From Pseudomonas sp. C2B4 (GTDB taxonomy: Bacteria > Pseudomonadota > Gammaproteobacteria > Pseudomonadales > Pseudomonadaceae), in the NCBI RefSeq assembly GCF_013359695.1, contig NZ_JABFMU010000002.1, positions 1 through 64,000 on the forward strand: DNA of 64,000 nucleotides. Direction: 5' to 3'. Below, one piece after another: positions 35,887 to 43,949 of this stretch; positions within the stretch are counted from its first letter, which is position 1; each line of letters starts with the position of its first letter. The notes beneath the pieces are model-generated. The model was not told the origin of the DNA, ran no database searches, and saw only the letters and a list, made by a program, of their open reading frames with translations. The position numbers were made by a program, and so were the translations under genes.

Positions 35887-37482
35887 TCATGGATTTTTCA
35901 AACGTTCAGCCAGGGAAGTGGCCAGTTGTGCCGTCAGTCCATAGACCGACAATTGCGGGTTTGCGCCAATGCTAGTGGGGAACAGCGAGCCGTCGTGGAT
36001 CGACAGATTACCCAGTTGATGGTGTCGGCCGAGGCTGTCGGTTACGGCGCTTTTTGCGTCTTCGCCCATGGCACAACCGCCCATCACGTGGGCGCTGCCC
36101 AGTCGCGTGCGGTACAACTCCAGGCTCAGGCTATCGATCAGCGTGCGCGCTTCGCCCAGGGTTTTCACGTAGTGCGCATCGGCATGCATCGGCATCACGG
36201 CTTTGGCGCCACCGGCGAACTGGATCTCGGCCATGCTGTGGAACGCCCGGCGCAACCCCTCCCAAACATAGGGTGAAACCTGGTAATCGAGTACCGGCGT
36301 GCCGTCACCGCGCAGTTCGACGCTGCCGCCCGGGCTGTCCGGGTGGAAACCGTCACGCAGCAACGCCAGCATGGCGTGGGTGTGCGGCAGGTTGGCCATG
36401 TGCTGCGCATTTTCCTGGCCGAAGCCACCTAGCAGCGTCGCCGCCAGCGCGGGGTGGAGCGGCGGTACCTCCAGCTTGTAGCCCATCTTGCCGGTGGTGC
36501 CGTCCAGCCATTGGAAATGGTCGGAGTAGATCGACTGCGGCGCTCCGTAAAACGGGTTGATTACTTCGTCGAACTGCCCGGCGGACATGTTCACCACGTG
36601 CAGGAACGTCCGTTTGCCCAGGCGTTTGTGCGGATCGGGCGCGTCGGAGCGCAACAGCAGAGCCGGGCTGTTGATCCCGCCGCCGGCCAGCACGTAATGC
36701 CGTGCCTTGACCGTAATGCTGCGCCCCGTGGGCTCGACGCAGCGTGCGTCCATCGCCACGCAGTGCAGCCCGGTAACGTTGTCACCGCTGATGAGAAGTT
36801 TTTCGGCACGGGCCAGGTAGAGCAACTCCCCACCCTTTTCCAGGGCAGCGGGAATGGTGGTGACCAGCATCGATTGCTTGGCGTTGACCGGGCAGCCCAT
36901 GCCGCAGTAGCCGAGGTTCCAGCAGCCGCGTACGTTGCGCGGGATCACGTGCCAGCTGTAGTCGAGCTTTTCACAGCCTTTACGAATCACATCGTTGTTG
37001 GCGTTGGGTGGAACCATCCACGGTGCGATGCCCAGGCGTTGCTCCATTTTCTCGAACCACGGCGCCATTTCAGCCGGGCTGTGCCCCTTCACGTTGTGCT
37101 CTTTGGCCCAGTGTTCCAGGGTCGGCTCGGGGGGGCGGAAGCTCGAGGTCCAGTTGATCAACGTAGTACCGCCTACCGCTCGCCCCTGGAGGATGGTGAT
37201 CGCACCGTCCTTGCTCATCCGGCCGATGCCTTCCTGGTAGAGGCTGGCGTAGGCCTGGTCTTCGAGCAATTTGAAGTCGGTGCTGGTCTTGAGCGGGCCT
37301 TCTTCGATCAGCAGCACTTTGTAGCCGGCGGCGCTGAGTATTTCCGCCGTGGTCCCGCCACCGGCACCGCTGCCGATGATGGCGATATCCGCTTCGAGGG
37401 TCAGGTCCTGGGTCAGTTGTGAGCCGTCATGGGTTTTCCAGCCACGGGCCATGCCTTCGCGGAACGGGTCGGGTACGGGCAT
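35887..37482 (-). CDS. laoA: GMC-family long-chain alcohol dehydrogenase
   Basis: 531-residue FAD-dependent GMC oxidoreductase. The dinucleotide-binding motif is IAIIGSGAGGGTTAEILSAA (residues about 32-51), followed by GGTTLINWTSSFRPP, the NLGYCGMGCPVNAKQSM stretch common to long-chain alcohol oxidases, and a C-terminal GSAHVMGGCAMG ... SIHDGSLFPTSIGANPQL segment with the catalytic His. Gene order coaD-GMC-TAT protein-ALDH-TetR equals PA0363-PA0367, where the last four are the laoABCR system for oxidising long-chain alcohols such as dodecanol. A REP separates it from laoB. Confidence 0.82.
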   Translation of the reverse strand: MPVPDPFREGMARGWKTHDGSQLTQDLTLEADIAIIGSGAGGGTTAEILSAAGYKVLLIEEGPLKTSTDFKLLEDQAYASLYQEGIGRMSKDGAITILQGRAVGGTTLINWTSSFRPPEPTLEHWAKEHNVKGHSPAEMAPWFEKMEQRLGIAPWMVPPNANNDVIRKGCEKLDYSWHVIPRNVRGCWNLGYCGMGCPVNAKQSMLVTTIPAALEKGGELLYLARAEKLLISGDNVTGLHCVAMDARCVEPTGRSITVKARHYVLAGGGINSPALLLRSDAPDPHKRLGKRTFLHVVNMSAGQFDEVINPFYGAPQSIYSDHFQWLDGTTGKMGYKLEVPPLHPALAATLLGGFGQENAQHMANLPHTHAMLALLRDGFHPDSPGGSVELRGDGTPVLDYQVSPYVWEGLRRAFHSMAEIQFAGGAKAVMPMHADAHYVKTLGEARTLIDSLSLELYRTRLGSAHVMGGCAMGEDAKSAVTDSLGRHHQLGNLSIHDGSLFPTSIGANPQLSVYGLTAQLATSLAERLKNP

Positions 37483-37535
37483 TCTCGGGTTCTCTTGTTG
37501 TTATGGTTTGGATCAGCGGTGTTCATTCGGCCGTC

Positions 37536-37602
37536 TTCGCGAGCAGGCTCGCTCCCACAAAGGGTTATGCGATCCCCTGTGGGAGCGAGCCTGCTCGCGA
37601 AG
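37536..37602. repeat. REP doublet inside the lao operon
   Basis: TTCGCGAGCAGGCTCGCTCC and GGGAGCGAGCCTGCTCGCGA, inverted, between laoB and laoA. Its position within an operon, rather than after it, could set relative mRNA levels. Confidence 0.9.
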
Positions 37603-37616
37603 GGGGCGACACGGTT

Positions 37617-38162
37617 TCAGACGGTTGGCGGCCCGGGATACCCGCAATGCGCCCACGACTCCTTGCGCCCGTACCAGGCCATCATCACCAGTTGCAGTAA
37701 TGAGCTGTGGCCCATGCGCAGCAGACTCAGCGAGCTGTTCTCCCAGCGATCGAGGAAGTGCCGGATATCAGCGGCGCTGGCGTTTTCCCAGCTGCCCCAA
37801 ATGCCCGTCAGTGGCCCACGTGTCACGGCCATGCCCAGCACATCGAACAGCTGACGGGTCAGCTTGAGCATTTCCGGCGACAAGTGATCGAGGCTGTCAT
37901 CCAGGCTTTTCAAGGTGCCTTCGACAGCGCTGGGCATCTGTCCAGCGGCCACGGCGCCATCAAGCATCACCGGAATTAGTGCGCGTAAAAACAGCAGGTC
38001 GCCACTGCGCAGCGCCGCAAAACCACTGGCGGCAACGTTCGACGAACAGCCACTGAGGCTGGCCCCCAGCCCGGCAGTGGCAAGAAAGGCGCTCGCACCG
38101 AGGCTGAATTTGAGCAGGCCGCGCCGTGACAGCGCGGGGGTATCGGACAGGCTTGGGCTCAT
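37617..38162 (-). CDS. laoB: Tat-exported subunit of the alcohol dehydrogenase
   Basis: 181 residues. A twin-arginine leader (SRRGLLKFSLGASAFLATAG) is followed by a lipobox-like LSGCSS at about residue 40, so it is probably exported folded and lipid-anchored. The rest is helical, like subunit 3 of membrane-bound GMC (gluconate 2-dehydrogenase-type) dehydrogenases, which escort the FAD subunit. That suggests the LaoA partner is exported as a complex with it. PA0365 occupies this place in P. aeruginosa. It lies between laoC (28 bp upstream) and laoA. Confidence 0.75.
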   Translation of the reverse strand: MSPSLSDTPALSRRGLLKFSLGASAFLATAGLGASLSGCSSNVAASGFAALRSGDLLFLRALIPVMLDGAVAAGQMPSAVEGTLKSLDDSLDHLSPEMLKLTRQLFDVLGMAVTRGPLTGIWGSWENASAADIRHFLDRWENSSLSLLRMGHSSLLQLVMMAWYGRKESWAHCGYPGPPTV

Positions 38163-38190
38163 TATTGTTTTTACCCGATGGCGTTGAGCG

Positions 38191-39621
38191 TTAGCGGATG
38201 AACAGCTTCTGGATCAGTTTCTGGATGGATTTTCCGTACGGCGGGTAGATCAGTTTCGCTGCATTGAAACGTTGTTTGATCAAGACGCCCTTGGCCTTGC
38301 TGAAGGTCAGGAAACCCTCGTGGCCGTGGTAATGGCCCATGCCCGAGGCGCCGATGCCACCGAACGGCATGTCATCCTGGGCGACGTGCAGCAGCGTGTC
38401 GTTGAGGCACACACCGCCGGAATGGGTTTCATGCAGTACGCGGCTTTGCTCGCGCTTGTCGTAACCAAAGTAATACAGCGCCAGTGGCCGAGGGCGCTGG
38501 TTGATGTAGGAAAATGCTTGATCCAGATCCTTGTACGGCACGATCGGCAGCAGCGGGCCGAAGATTTCGTCCTGCATCACCGTCATGTCATCGCTGACAT
38601 TGAGCAGTAGGCTATGCCCCATACGGCGACCCTGACCCTGCTCGAACAGCGGAACCAGCAGCGCGCCTTTGCTGGTGGCGTCGCTGAGGTAGCCATTGAG
38701 CCGCGCCAGTTGTCGGTCATTGATAATCGCGGTGTAGTCCGGGTTATCAGCCAGCGTCGGATAAAAGCCGCGAACCGCCTGGCGATAAGTCTCGACGAAC
38801 GCGCCGACACGGTCCTCTGGCACGAGGACATAGTCCGGCGCCACGCAGGTTTGCCCCGCGTTGAGGGTTTTGCCGAAAGCGATGCGTTCAGCGGCATCCT
38901 TGAGGGGCACGTCACGGGACACGATGGCCGGGGACTTACCGCCCAGTTCCAGGGTCACCGGCGTCAGGTTCTCTGCCGCCGCACGCATCACGTGCTTGCC
39001 GATGCTGGTGGCGCCGGTGAACAGCAAATGATCGAAACGCAGCTTTGAAAAAGCCACACCGATATCGGCTTCACCCAGTACTACGCAAACCAAGTCTTCG
39101 GGAAAGATGCGCCCCAGCAGTTCCTTGAACAGCAAACCGGTGGCGGGGGTCGATTCGCTCAACTTGAGCATCACCCGATTGCCCGCCGACAACGCACCGA
39201 CCAATGGGCCGATGGCCAGATACAACGGATAGTTCCAGGGCACGATCACCCCGACCACGCCCAGCGGCTGGTAAACCACTTTGGCCGAGGCCGGTTGGAA
39301 GGCTACGCCAACCTTGCGCCGCGATGGACGCATCCAGCCTTTGAGGTGCCGACTGGCGTAATGAATGCCGTGCAGGCTGGGCATCAGTTCGGCGAGCAGG
39401 GTTTCATCGGCGCTGCGGTGGCTGAAATCCTGGCTGATCGCATCGATCAGGGCCTGACGTTCGTTGTTCAGCAACTCACGCAATGCCTTCAGCCATTGCT
39501 GGCGTTGGGCCGCCGGTGGCATGGGGTTGGCGGCGTAGGCAGCGCGTTGCGCATTGAACAGGGATTGAAGCTCTTCCAGAGGATGCTGCAGATCTTGCAG
39601 GTAGGAGATTTCAGCAGTCAT
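38191..39621 (-). CDS. laoC: Aldehyde dehydrogenase, coniferyl-aldehyde/long-chain type
   Basis: 476-residue NAD(P)-dependent aldehyde dehydrogenase. Cofactor segment GVVGVIVPWNYPLYLAIGPL, catalytic glutamate in VTLELGGKSPAIV, and nucleophile cysteine in NAGQTCVAPDYVLVP. The short form with a hydrophobic, basic C-terminus (IQKLIQKLFIR) resembles CalB and fatty-aldehyde dehydrogenases. In context (PA0366-equivalent) it oxidises the aldehyde made by LaoA. It is the first gene of the operon, divergent from laoR. Confidence 0.85.
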   Translation of the reverse strand: MTAEISYLQDLQHPLEELQSLFNAQRAAYAANPMPPAAQRQQWLKALRELLNNERQALIDAISQDFSHRSADETLLAELMPSLHGIHYASRHLKGWMRPSRRKVGVAFQPASAKVVYQPLGVVGVIVPWNYPLYLAIGPLVGALSAGNRVMLKLSESTPATGLLFKELLGRIFPEDLVCVVLGEADIGVAFSKLRFDHLLFTGATSIGKHVMRAAAENLTPVTLELGGKSPAIVSRDVPLKDAAERIAFGKTLNAGQTCVAPDYVLVPEDRVGAFVETYRQAVRGFYPTLADNPDYTAIINDRQLARLNGYLSDATSKGALLVPLFEQGQGRRMGHSLLLNVSDDMTVMQDEIFGPLLPIVPYKDLDQAFSYINQRPRPLALYYFGYDKREQSRVLHETHSGGVCLNDTLLHVAQDDMPFGGIGASGMGHYHGHEGFLTFSKAKGVLIKQRFNAAKLIYPPYGKSIQKLIQKLFIR

Positions 39622-39656
39622 GGTCGGCTCCGGTTTTATTGTAATTAGGCACTTTT

Positions 39657-39672
39657 TAGAGTCTATGCTCTA
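39657..39672. promoter_or_regulatory. Candidate LaoR operator
   Basis: TAGAG-TCTATG-CTCTA inverted repeat in the 146-bp interval between divergent laoC and laoR; outward bases (TTT/AAA) extend the symmetry. A second short palindrome GTCAAATGAC follows at 39677-39686. A TetR-type repressor would be expected to bind here and control both directions. Confidence 0.6.
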
Positions 39673-39767
39673 TAAAGTCAAATGACATCCTGGCGCAGCT
39701 TTGTTTTATCCCTGTCCGGATAGGTCGTAAGATGCCCCTCAACGCACTCCGAATTTAAGCTCAAGCC

Positions 39768-40439
39768 ATGGCCCCACGGATAAAAACCAGCGAGCGCATC
39801 GTGCAGAACAGCCTGGAGCTGTTCAACCAGCAGGGCGAGCGCAGCATCAGCACCAACCATATTGCTGCCCACATGGAAATTTCCCCGGGCAACCTGTACT
39901 ACCACTTCCCCAACAAGCAGGCGATCATTGCCGTGCTGTTCAGTGAGTACGAGAGCCTGGTGGACAGCTTCCTGCGCCCGCCCCAGGGGCGAGCGGCAAC
40001 GGTGGAAGACAAACGCTTCTACCTCAAGGAATTGCTGTCGGCCATGTGGCGTTACCGGTTTCTGCATCGCGACCTCGAGCACTTGCTCGACAGCGATCCG
40101 GACCTGGCCGGGCGCTACCGGCGTTTTTCCCAGCGCTGCCTGATCCAGGGCACGCACATCTACGAAGGTTTCGTCGACGCCGGCATCCTGAAAATGGACC
40201 GGGTGCAGATTGAATCCCTGACCCTCAATGCCTGGATCATCCTCACGTCCTGGGTGCGTTTTCTGTGCACTACCCGGGAAAATTCCAGCCACCTCAGTGA
40301 GCAGGCGATCAAGCGCGGGGTCTATCAGGTGCTGGTGCTGGAGGCCGGGTTCGTGACGGATCAGGCGCGCGAGGCGGTCAACGCGTTGTTCGAAGAGTTT
40401 TACGTACCACTGGCCCAGGCGCTGGAAGAAATACAGTAA
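39768..40439 (+). CDS. laoR: TetR-family regulator of the lao operon
   Basis: 223 residues. The N-terminal TetR HTH (about 5-55: SERIVQNSLELFNQQGERSI, then HIAAHMEISPGNLYYHF) is followed by a ligand-binding helical domain. It is divergent from laoC with a dyad between them, matching PA0367. Long-chain acyl-type ligands are likely from context, an inference. Confidence 0.85.
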   Translation: MAPRIKTSERIVQNSLELFNQQGERSISTNHIAAHMEISPGNLYYHFPNKQAIIAVLFSEYESLVDSFLRPPQGRAATVEDKRFYLKELLSAMWRYRFLHRDLEHLLDSDPDLAGRYRRFSQRCLIQGTHIYEGFVDAGILKMDRVQIESLTLNAWIILTSWVRFLCTTRENSSHLSEQAIKRGVYQVLVLEAGFVTDQAREAVNALFEEFYVPLAQALEEIQ

Positions 40440-40472
40440 GGTCCAAATCCGGTTTAATCACAGGAGCCCGTT

Positions 40473-41327
40473 ATGCCCATTGCGCAACTGATCAGCCCGC
40501 AAGCGTTGGACCTGAAAAAGGAGCAGCCGGGGCTGGTGATTCTGGATTGTCGTTTTGCCCTCGAAGACCCGGATTACGGTCAGCGCAGCTATGCCGAAGG
40601 CCACATCGCGGGGTCAAGTTTTGCCGATCTTGAGCGTGATCTCAGTGGGAAAGTGGAGAAGGGCGTGACTGGGCGCCACCCTTTGCCCGAGCCGGCCGAC
40701 CTGATCGAGCGCCTGCAAGCCTGGGGTATCAACAGCGACAGTGACGTGGTTTTGTACGACGACGGTCCGGGTGCCTACGCGGCTCGGGCCTGGTGGTTGC
40801 TGGCCTGGTTGGGCAAGCGTGATGGTGTGTTCATCCTCGATGGCGGGCTCAAGGCCTGGCATGCGGCAGGTTTGCCCCTGAGCCTTGATCCGCCGTCGAT
40901 CACTCGCGGCACCTTTACCGGAACCCCGGATGCCTCGTTGCTGCTCAGCGCCGAGCAGCTACTGAAACGCCTCGACAAGCCCGAACTGACCTTGCTCGAC
41001 GCCCGCGCCTTGCCGCGCTTCAAAGGCGAAGTGGAGCCGATTGACCCGATTGCCGGGCATATTCCCGGCGCGCAATGCGCCGCGTTCACCGACAACCTGG
41101 GCAGCGACGGGCGTTTCCTGCCGGCCGATCAGCTCAAGCAGCGATTCGCCGCGAAACTGGGCAATCGGTCGCCAGATGATCTGGTGGCGTATTGCGGTTC
41201 TGGCGTCACGGCCTGCCATAACCTGTTTGCCTTGTGTCTGGCGGGTTATCCGTTGGGTTCGCTGTATGCCGGGTCGTGGAGTGAATGGATCAATGATCCG
41301 GCGCGCGGGATCGCTACCGGCGAGTAA
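40473..41327 (+). CDS. Two-domain rhodanese sulfurtransferase
   Basis: 284 residues with two rhodanese modules: inactive N-terminal (about 10-125; ILDCRFALEDPDYGQ ... VVLYDDGPGAYAARAWWLL) and active C-terminal (about 155-280) with the cysteine loop YCGSGVTACHN. The CGSGVTA loop fits 3-mercaptopyruvate sulfurtransferases rather than the CRKGVTA-like thiosulfate type, so the SseA group is favoured, but the substrate is not certain. It lies 33 bp after laoR on the same strand with an AGGAG RBS. Confidence 0.85.
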   Translation: MPIAQLISPQALDLKKEQPGLVILDCRFALEDPDYGQRSYAEGHIAGSSFADLERDLSGKVEKGVTGRHPLPEPADLIERLQAWGINSDSDVVLYDDGPGAYAARAWWLLAWLGKRDGVFILDGGLKAWHAAGLPLSLDPPSITRGTFTGTPDASLLLSAEQLLKRLDKPELTLLDARALPRFKGEVEPIDPIAGHIPGAQCAAFTDNLGSDGRFLPADQLKQRFAAKLGNRSPDDLVAYCGSGVTACHNLFALCLAGYPLGSLYAGSWSEWINDPARGIATGE

Positions 41328-41338
41328 ACACTGATCCA

Positions 41339-41430
41339 CTGTGGGAGCGAGCCGGCTCGCGAAAGCGGACTATCAGCCGACGGAGATGTTGGCTGACACA
41401 CCGCCTTCGCGAGCAGGCTCGCTCCCACAT
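41339..41430. repeat. REP doublet
   Basis: GTGGGAGCGAGCCGGCTCGC (left) and CGCGAGCAGGCTCGCTCCCA (right), the left arm having CCGGC in place of CCTGC. It contains an internal TCAGCCGAC/GTTGGCTGA pair and lies between the sulfurtransferase and AraC genes. Confidence 0.9.
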
Positions 41431-42275
41431 TAGAGATGTGTAGCCAGTGATTGCCGCGCACTTCGATACGCCCCCGGCCCCACCCCATACACCTGCTTGA
41501 ACTGCCGACTCAAATGGCTCTGATCGGCAAACCCCAGTTGCGTCGCCACTTCCAACGGTAAGCACCCGCCTTGCAGCAACGCCCGCGCCCGGGCGATGCG
41601 CTGTTGCATCAACCAGGTGTGCGGCGGCATGCCCGTGGCGCGACGGAATACACGGGCGAAATGGAATGGTGACAGATTCACCGCCGCCGCCAGTTCTTCC
41701 AGCGAAGGCGGTGCCGCCAGTTGCGCGTGCAGCAGCTCCTTGGCGAGCGTCACCGCGCGGTGCTCCTTGCCCGGTTTGCCAGCGTCCGCAACGGCTGCGT
41801 GACGTTGCAGCAGCGACAGCATCAGTTCGCGCCATGCTGTCTGTTGCTGCAGCGCGGTGGTCGGGCTTTCCAGCAAACGATGCAATTGGCAGAAACCGTT
41901 CACCAGATCCAGGTCGCGATACAGCGTGGCGCTGAACGCCGGCAAGGTGTGGGTCGGCAGTTCGAGTTCGGCCAACAGTGACAGAATTTGCCCGCTGTCC
42001 GGATAAAACGCCCGGTACAACCAGCCGTCCTCCGTGCCCTTGTGGCCGGTGTGCAGTTCGTCGGGGTTGATCAATACCAGCGTGCCGCTGCCGGCCAGGT
42101 GCTCGGCGCCGCGATAGCGGTAACGCTGGGCCCCGGCCATGATCATGCCGATCACGTAACCGTCATGCACATGGGGGGCGAAACGGTGTTCGATGTAGCG
42201 CGCCGACAACAATTCGACCCCGGCCAACGGCGCCGTTTGCCAGAAGTGGATCGATTCGCCCTGATCGACGTCCAT
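41430..42275 (-). CDS. AraC-family transcriptional regulator
   Basis: 281 residues. The N-terminal cupin-like sensing domain (about 15-120: HVHDGYVIGMIMAGAQRYRYRG, PDELHTGH) precedes the double HTH (about 175-275: FARVFRRATGMPPHTWLMQQ, GFADQSHLSRQFKQVYGVGPG). The target genes are unclear; these regulators often control an adjacent amino-acid exporter, but none is next to it. It overlaps neighbouring intergenic REP by one base, and starts 4 bp after the hydrolase stop, so the two may be co-transcribed. Confidence 0.85.
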   Translation of the reverse strand: MDVDQGESIHFWQTAPLAGVELLSARYIEHRFAPHVHDGYVIGMIMAGAQRYRYRGAEHLAGSGTLVLINPDELHTGHKGTEDGWLYRAFYPDSGQILSLLAELELPTHTLPAFSATLYRDLDLVNGFCQLHRLLESPTTALQQQTAWRELMLSLLQRHAAVADAGKPGKEHRAVTLAKELLHAQLAAPPSLEELAAAVNLSPFHFARVFRRATGMPPHTWLMQQRIARARALLQGGCLPLEVATQLGFADQSHLSRQFKQVYGVGPGAYRSARQSLATHL

Positions 42276-42278
42276 GGT

Positions 42279-43304
42279 CTACTCGCGTCCCGCAGTCGTC
42301 AGCCATTGGGGAATGCGCCGTTCCAGGTAGTAACCTGGCTGCCTGACCGAGCCGTCGACAAATCCGACATGTCCGCCTTTGGCCTGCAATTCGAACTGAG
42401 TGCAGGGAGACAACTCATCCGCTAGCGGCAGGCTGTGGGGAAAGACGAAGGGGTCGTCGGCGGCCTGGATGATCAGGGTCGGCGTGCGAATTTCCCCGAG
42501 GAAGTAGCGGCTCGACGCGCGGCGGTAGTAGTCCTCGGCGTCGGCGAAGCCATTCAAGGGTGCGGTCACCCGACCATCGAAATCCCAGAACGTGCGCATG
42601 TTTTCCAACGAGCCCAGTGCCGCCAGGGCGGCCAGGCCGTCCTCGTGCCCGTCATGCTGGAATTGGCGTTGCTTGTTTTTGATATAGGCCAGCATCTCGC
42701 GCATGAAGTGCGCCTGATAGACCTTTGAAAACCCCTGACCGATACGGTCTGCGCATTGGTCCAGGCGAAACGGCACCGACACCGCCACCGCGCCGAGCAC
42801 GCCACTGTCACTGCCGGTTTCGCCCAAATGCTTGAGCAGGACATTGCCGCCCAGGGAGTAACCGACGGCATACAGCGGCGCGAGAGGCCGCTTGGCCCGC
42901 AGGTGCCTGATGGCTTCGGCCAGGTCTTCACTGGCGCCGGAATGGTAACTGCGTGGCAATAGATTGGGTTCGCCCGAACAACCGCGCCAATTCAGCGCAA
43001 CGCTGGCCCAGCCCTTGTTGCCCAAGGCTTTTTGCATCCCGGCAACGTAGGGCGAATTCGATGAGCCGGTCAGCCCGTGCAGGACGAGCACCAAGGGTGC
43101 ATCGACGCTGTGCGGGCCGTGCCAGTCCAGATCGAGGAAATCGCCGTCCTCCAGCCACAGGCGCTCGCGTTCGCGTTCGATGTGGGTGGTCTTGCGCCAT
43201 AGCGGTCCCCACAAGGTCTGCAAGTGCGGGTTGCCAAGGCCGAAGGCGGGAGTGAAGCGTTCTGACGGAGGGTGCACGATTGTTCTCGAAGCAGTGGCGC
43301 ACAC
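42279..43304 (-). CDS. YheT-like α/β-hydrolase
   Basis: 341 residues. It has α/β-hydrolase features: oxyanion HGLTGSSNSPY near residue 75 and the nucleophile elbow GYSLGGNVLLKHLGE (Ser in GYSLG), a late Asp in AADDPFVFP, and His in GGHVGFV. The N-terminal PPSERFTPAFGLGNPHLQTLWG is diagnostic of the YheT/abhydrolase family (esterases acting on small lipids; physiological substrate unknown). It is 36 bp from rsmD. Confidence 0.87.
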   Translation of the reverse strand: MCATASRTIVHPPSERFTPAFGLGNPHLQTLWGPLWRKTTHIERERERLWLEDGDFLDLDWHGPHSVDAPLVLVLHGLTGSSNSPYVAGMQKALGNKGWASVALNWRGCSGEPNLLPRSYHSGASEDLAEAIRHLRAKRPLAPLYAVGYSLGGNVLLKHLGETGSDSGVLGAVAVSVPFRLDQCADRIGQGFSKVYQAHFMREMLAYIKNKQRQFQHDGHEDGLAALAALGSLENMRTFWDFDGRVTAPLNGFADAEDYYRRASSRYFLGEIRTPTLIIQAADDPFVFPHSLPLADELSPCTQFELQAKGGHVGFVDGSVRQPGYYLERRIPQWLTTAGRE

Positions 43305-43340
43305 CCGATTTCAGGTGCGCGCCTTGTTCAGACCGGTCGA

Positions 43341-43949
43341 TCAGCCGGCGATCTCTGCCATACGTTGCCACAACGAATAATAGACCCGCCCGGATTTTTG
43401 TTCCCGGTGCAGACGCCAGTTTCCCGGCAGGCCAAGGGTCGAGGGTGCGGTTTCGCTCTCGGTGTAGACCCAGGCATCCTCGGCCAGCCATTGGCGCTCT
43501 TCGAGCAGCTTGCACACGGCGGGCAGCAGGTTCTGGTTGAACGGTGGGTCGAGGAAGACCAGGTCGTAAGCCGTTGCCGGCTGGCCTTCCAGATAGCGCA
43601 GGGCATCGGCGGTCTGGACCTGGCCGGTGGTGCAGCGCAGCGTGCCCAGGTGTTCCTTGAGGCTGGACACTGCCAGGCTGCTGGCATCCAGCGCCTGGCC
43701 CATGGCTGCCCCTCGGGACAAGGCTTCAAGGAACAGCGCGCCGCTGCCGGTGAACGGGTCCAGTACCTTGGCGCCGGGAACGTAGGGTGCGAGCCAGTTG
43801 AACAGGGTTTCACGCACCCGGTCCGGCGTCGGGCGCAGGCCCGGGGCATCGGGGAAGCTCAGTTTGCGGCTGCGCCATTCGCCACCGATGATGCGCAGCT
43901 GGTTCACGCCGTTGTGCACGGGCTTTTTGGATTTCGATTGAGTGGCCAT
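43341..43949 (-). CDS. rsmD: 16S rRNA (guanine-966-N2)-methyltransferase
   Basis: 202 residues. SAM motif AKVLDPFTGSGALFLEALSRGA and catalytic DPPF (LVFLDPPFNQNLL) match RsmD; start IGGEWRSRKLSF is family-typical. Its ATG overlaps the stop of the upstream M16 gene by one base. Confidence 0.93.
   Translation of the reverse strand: MATQSKSKKPVHNGVNQLRIIGGEWRSRKLSFPDAPGLRPTPDRVRETLFNWLAPYVPGAKVLDPFTGSGALFLEALSRGAAMGQALDASSLAVSSLKEHLGTLRCTTGQVQTADALRYLEGQPATAYDLVFLDPPFNQNLLPAVCKLLEERQWLAEDAWVYTESETAPSTLGLPGNWRLHREQKSGRVYYSLWQRMAEIAG

Noticed and set aside
36454..37422. 322-codon plus-strand frame over laoA
   Set aside because: Antisense shadow of the GMC dehydrogenase.
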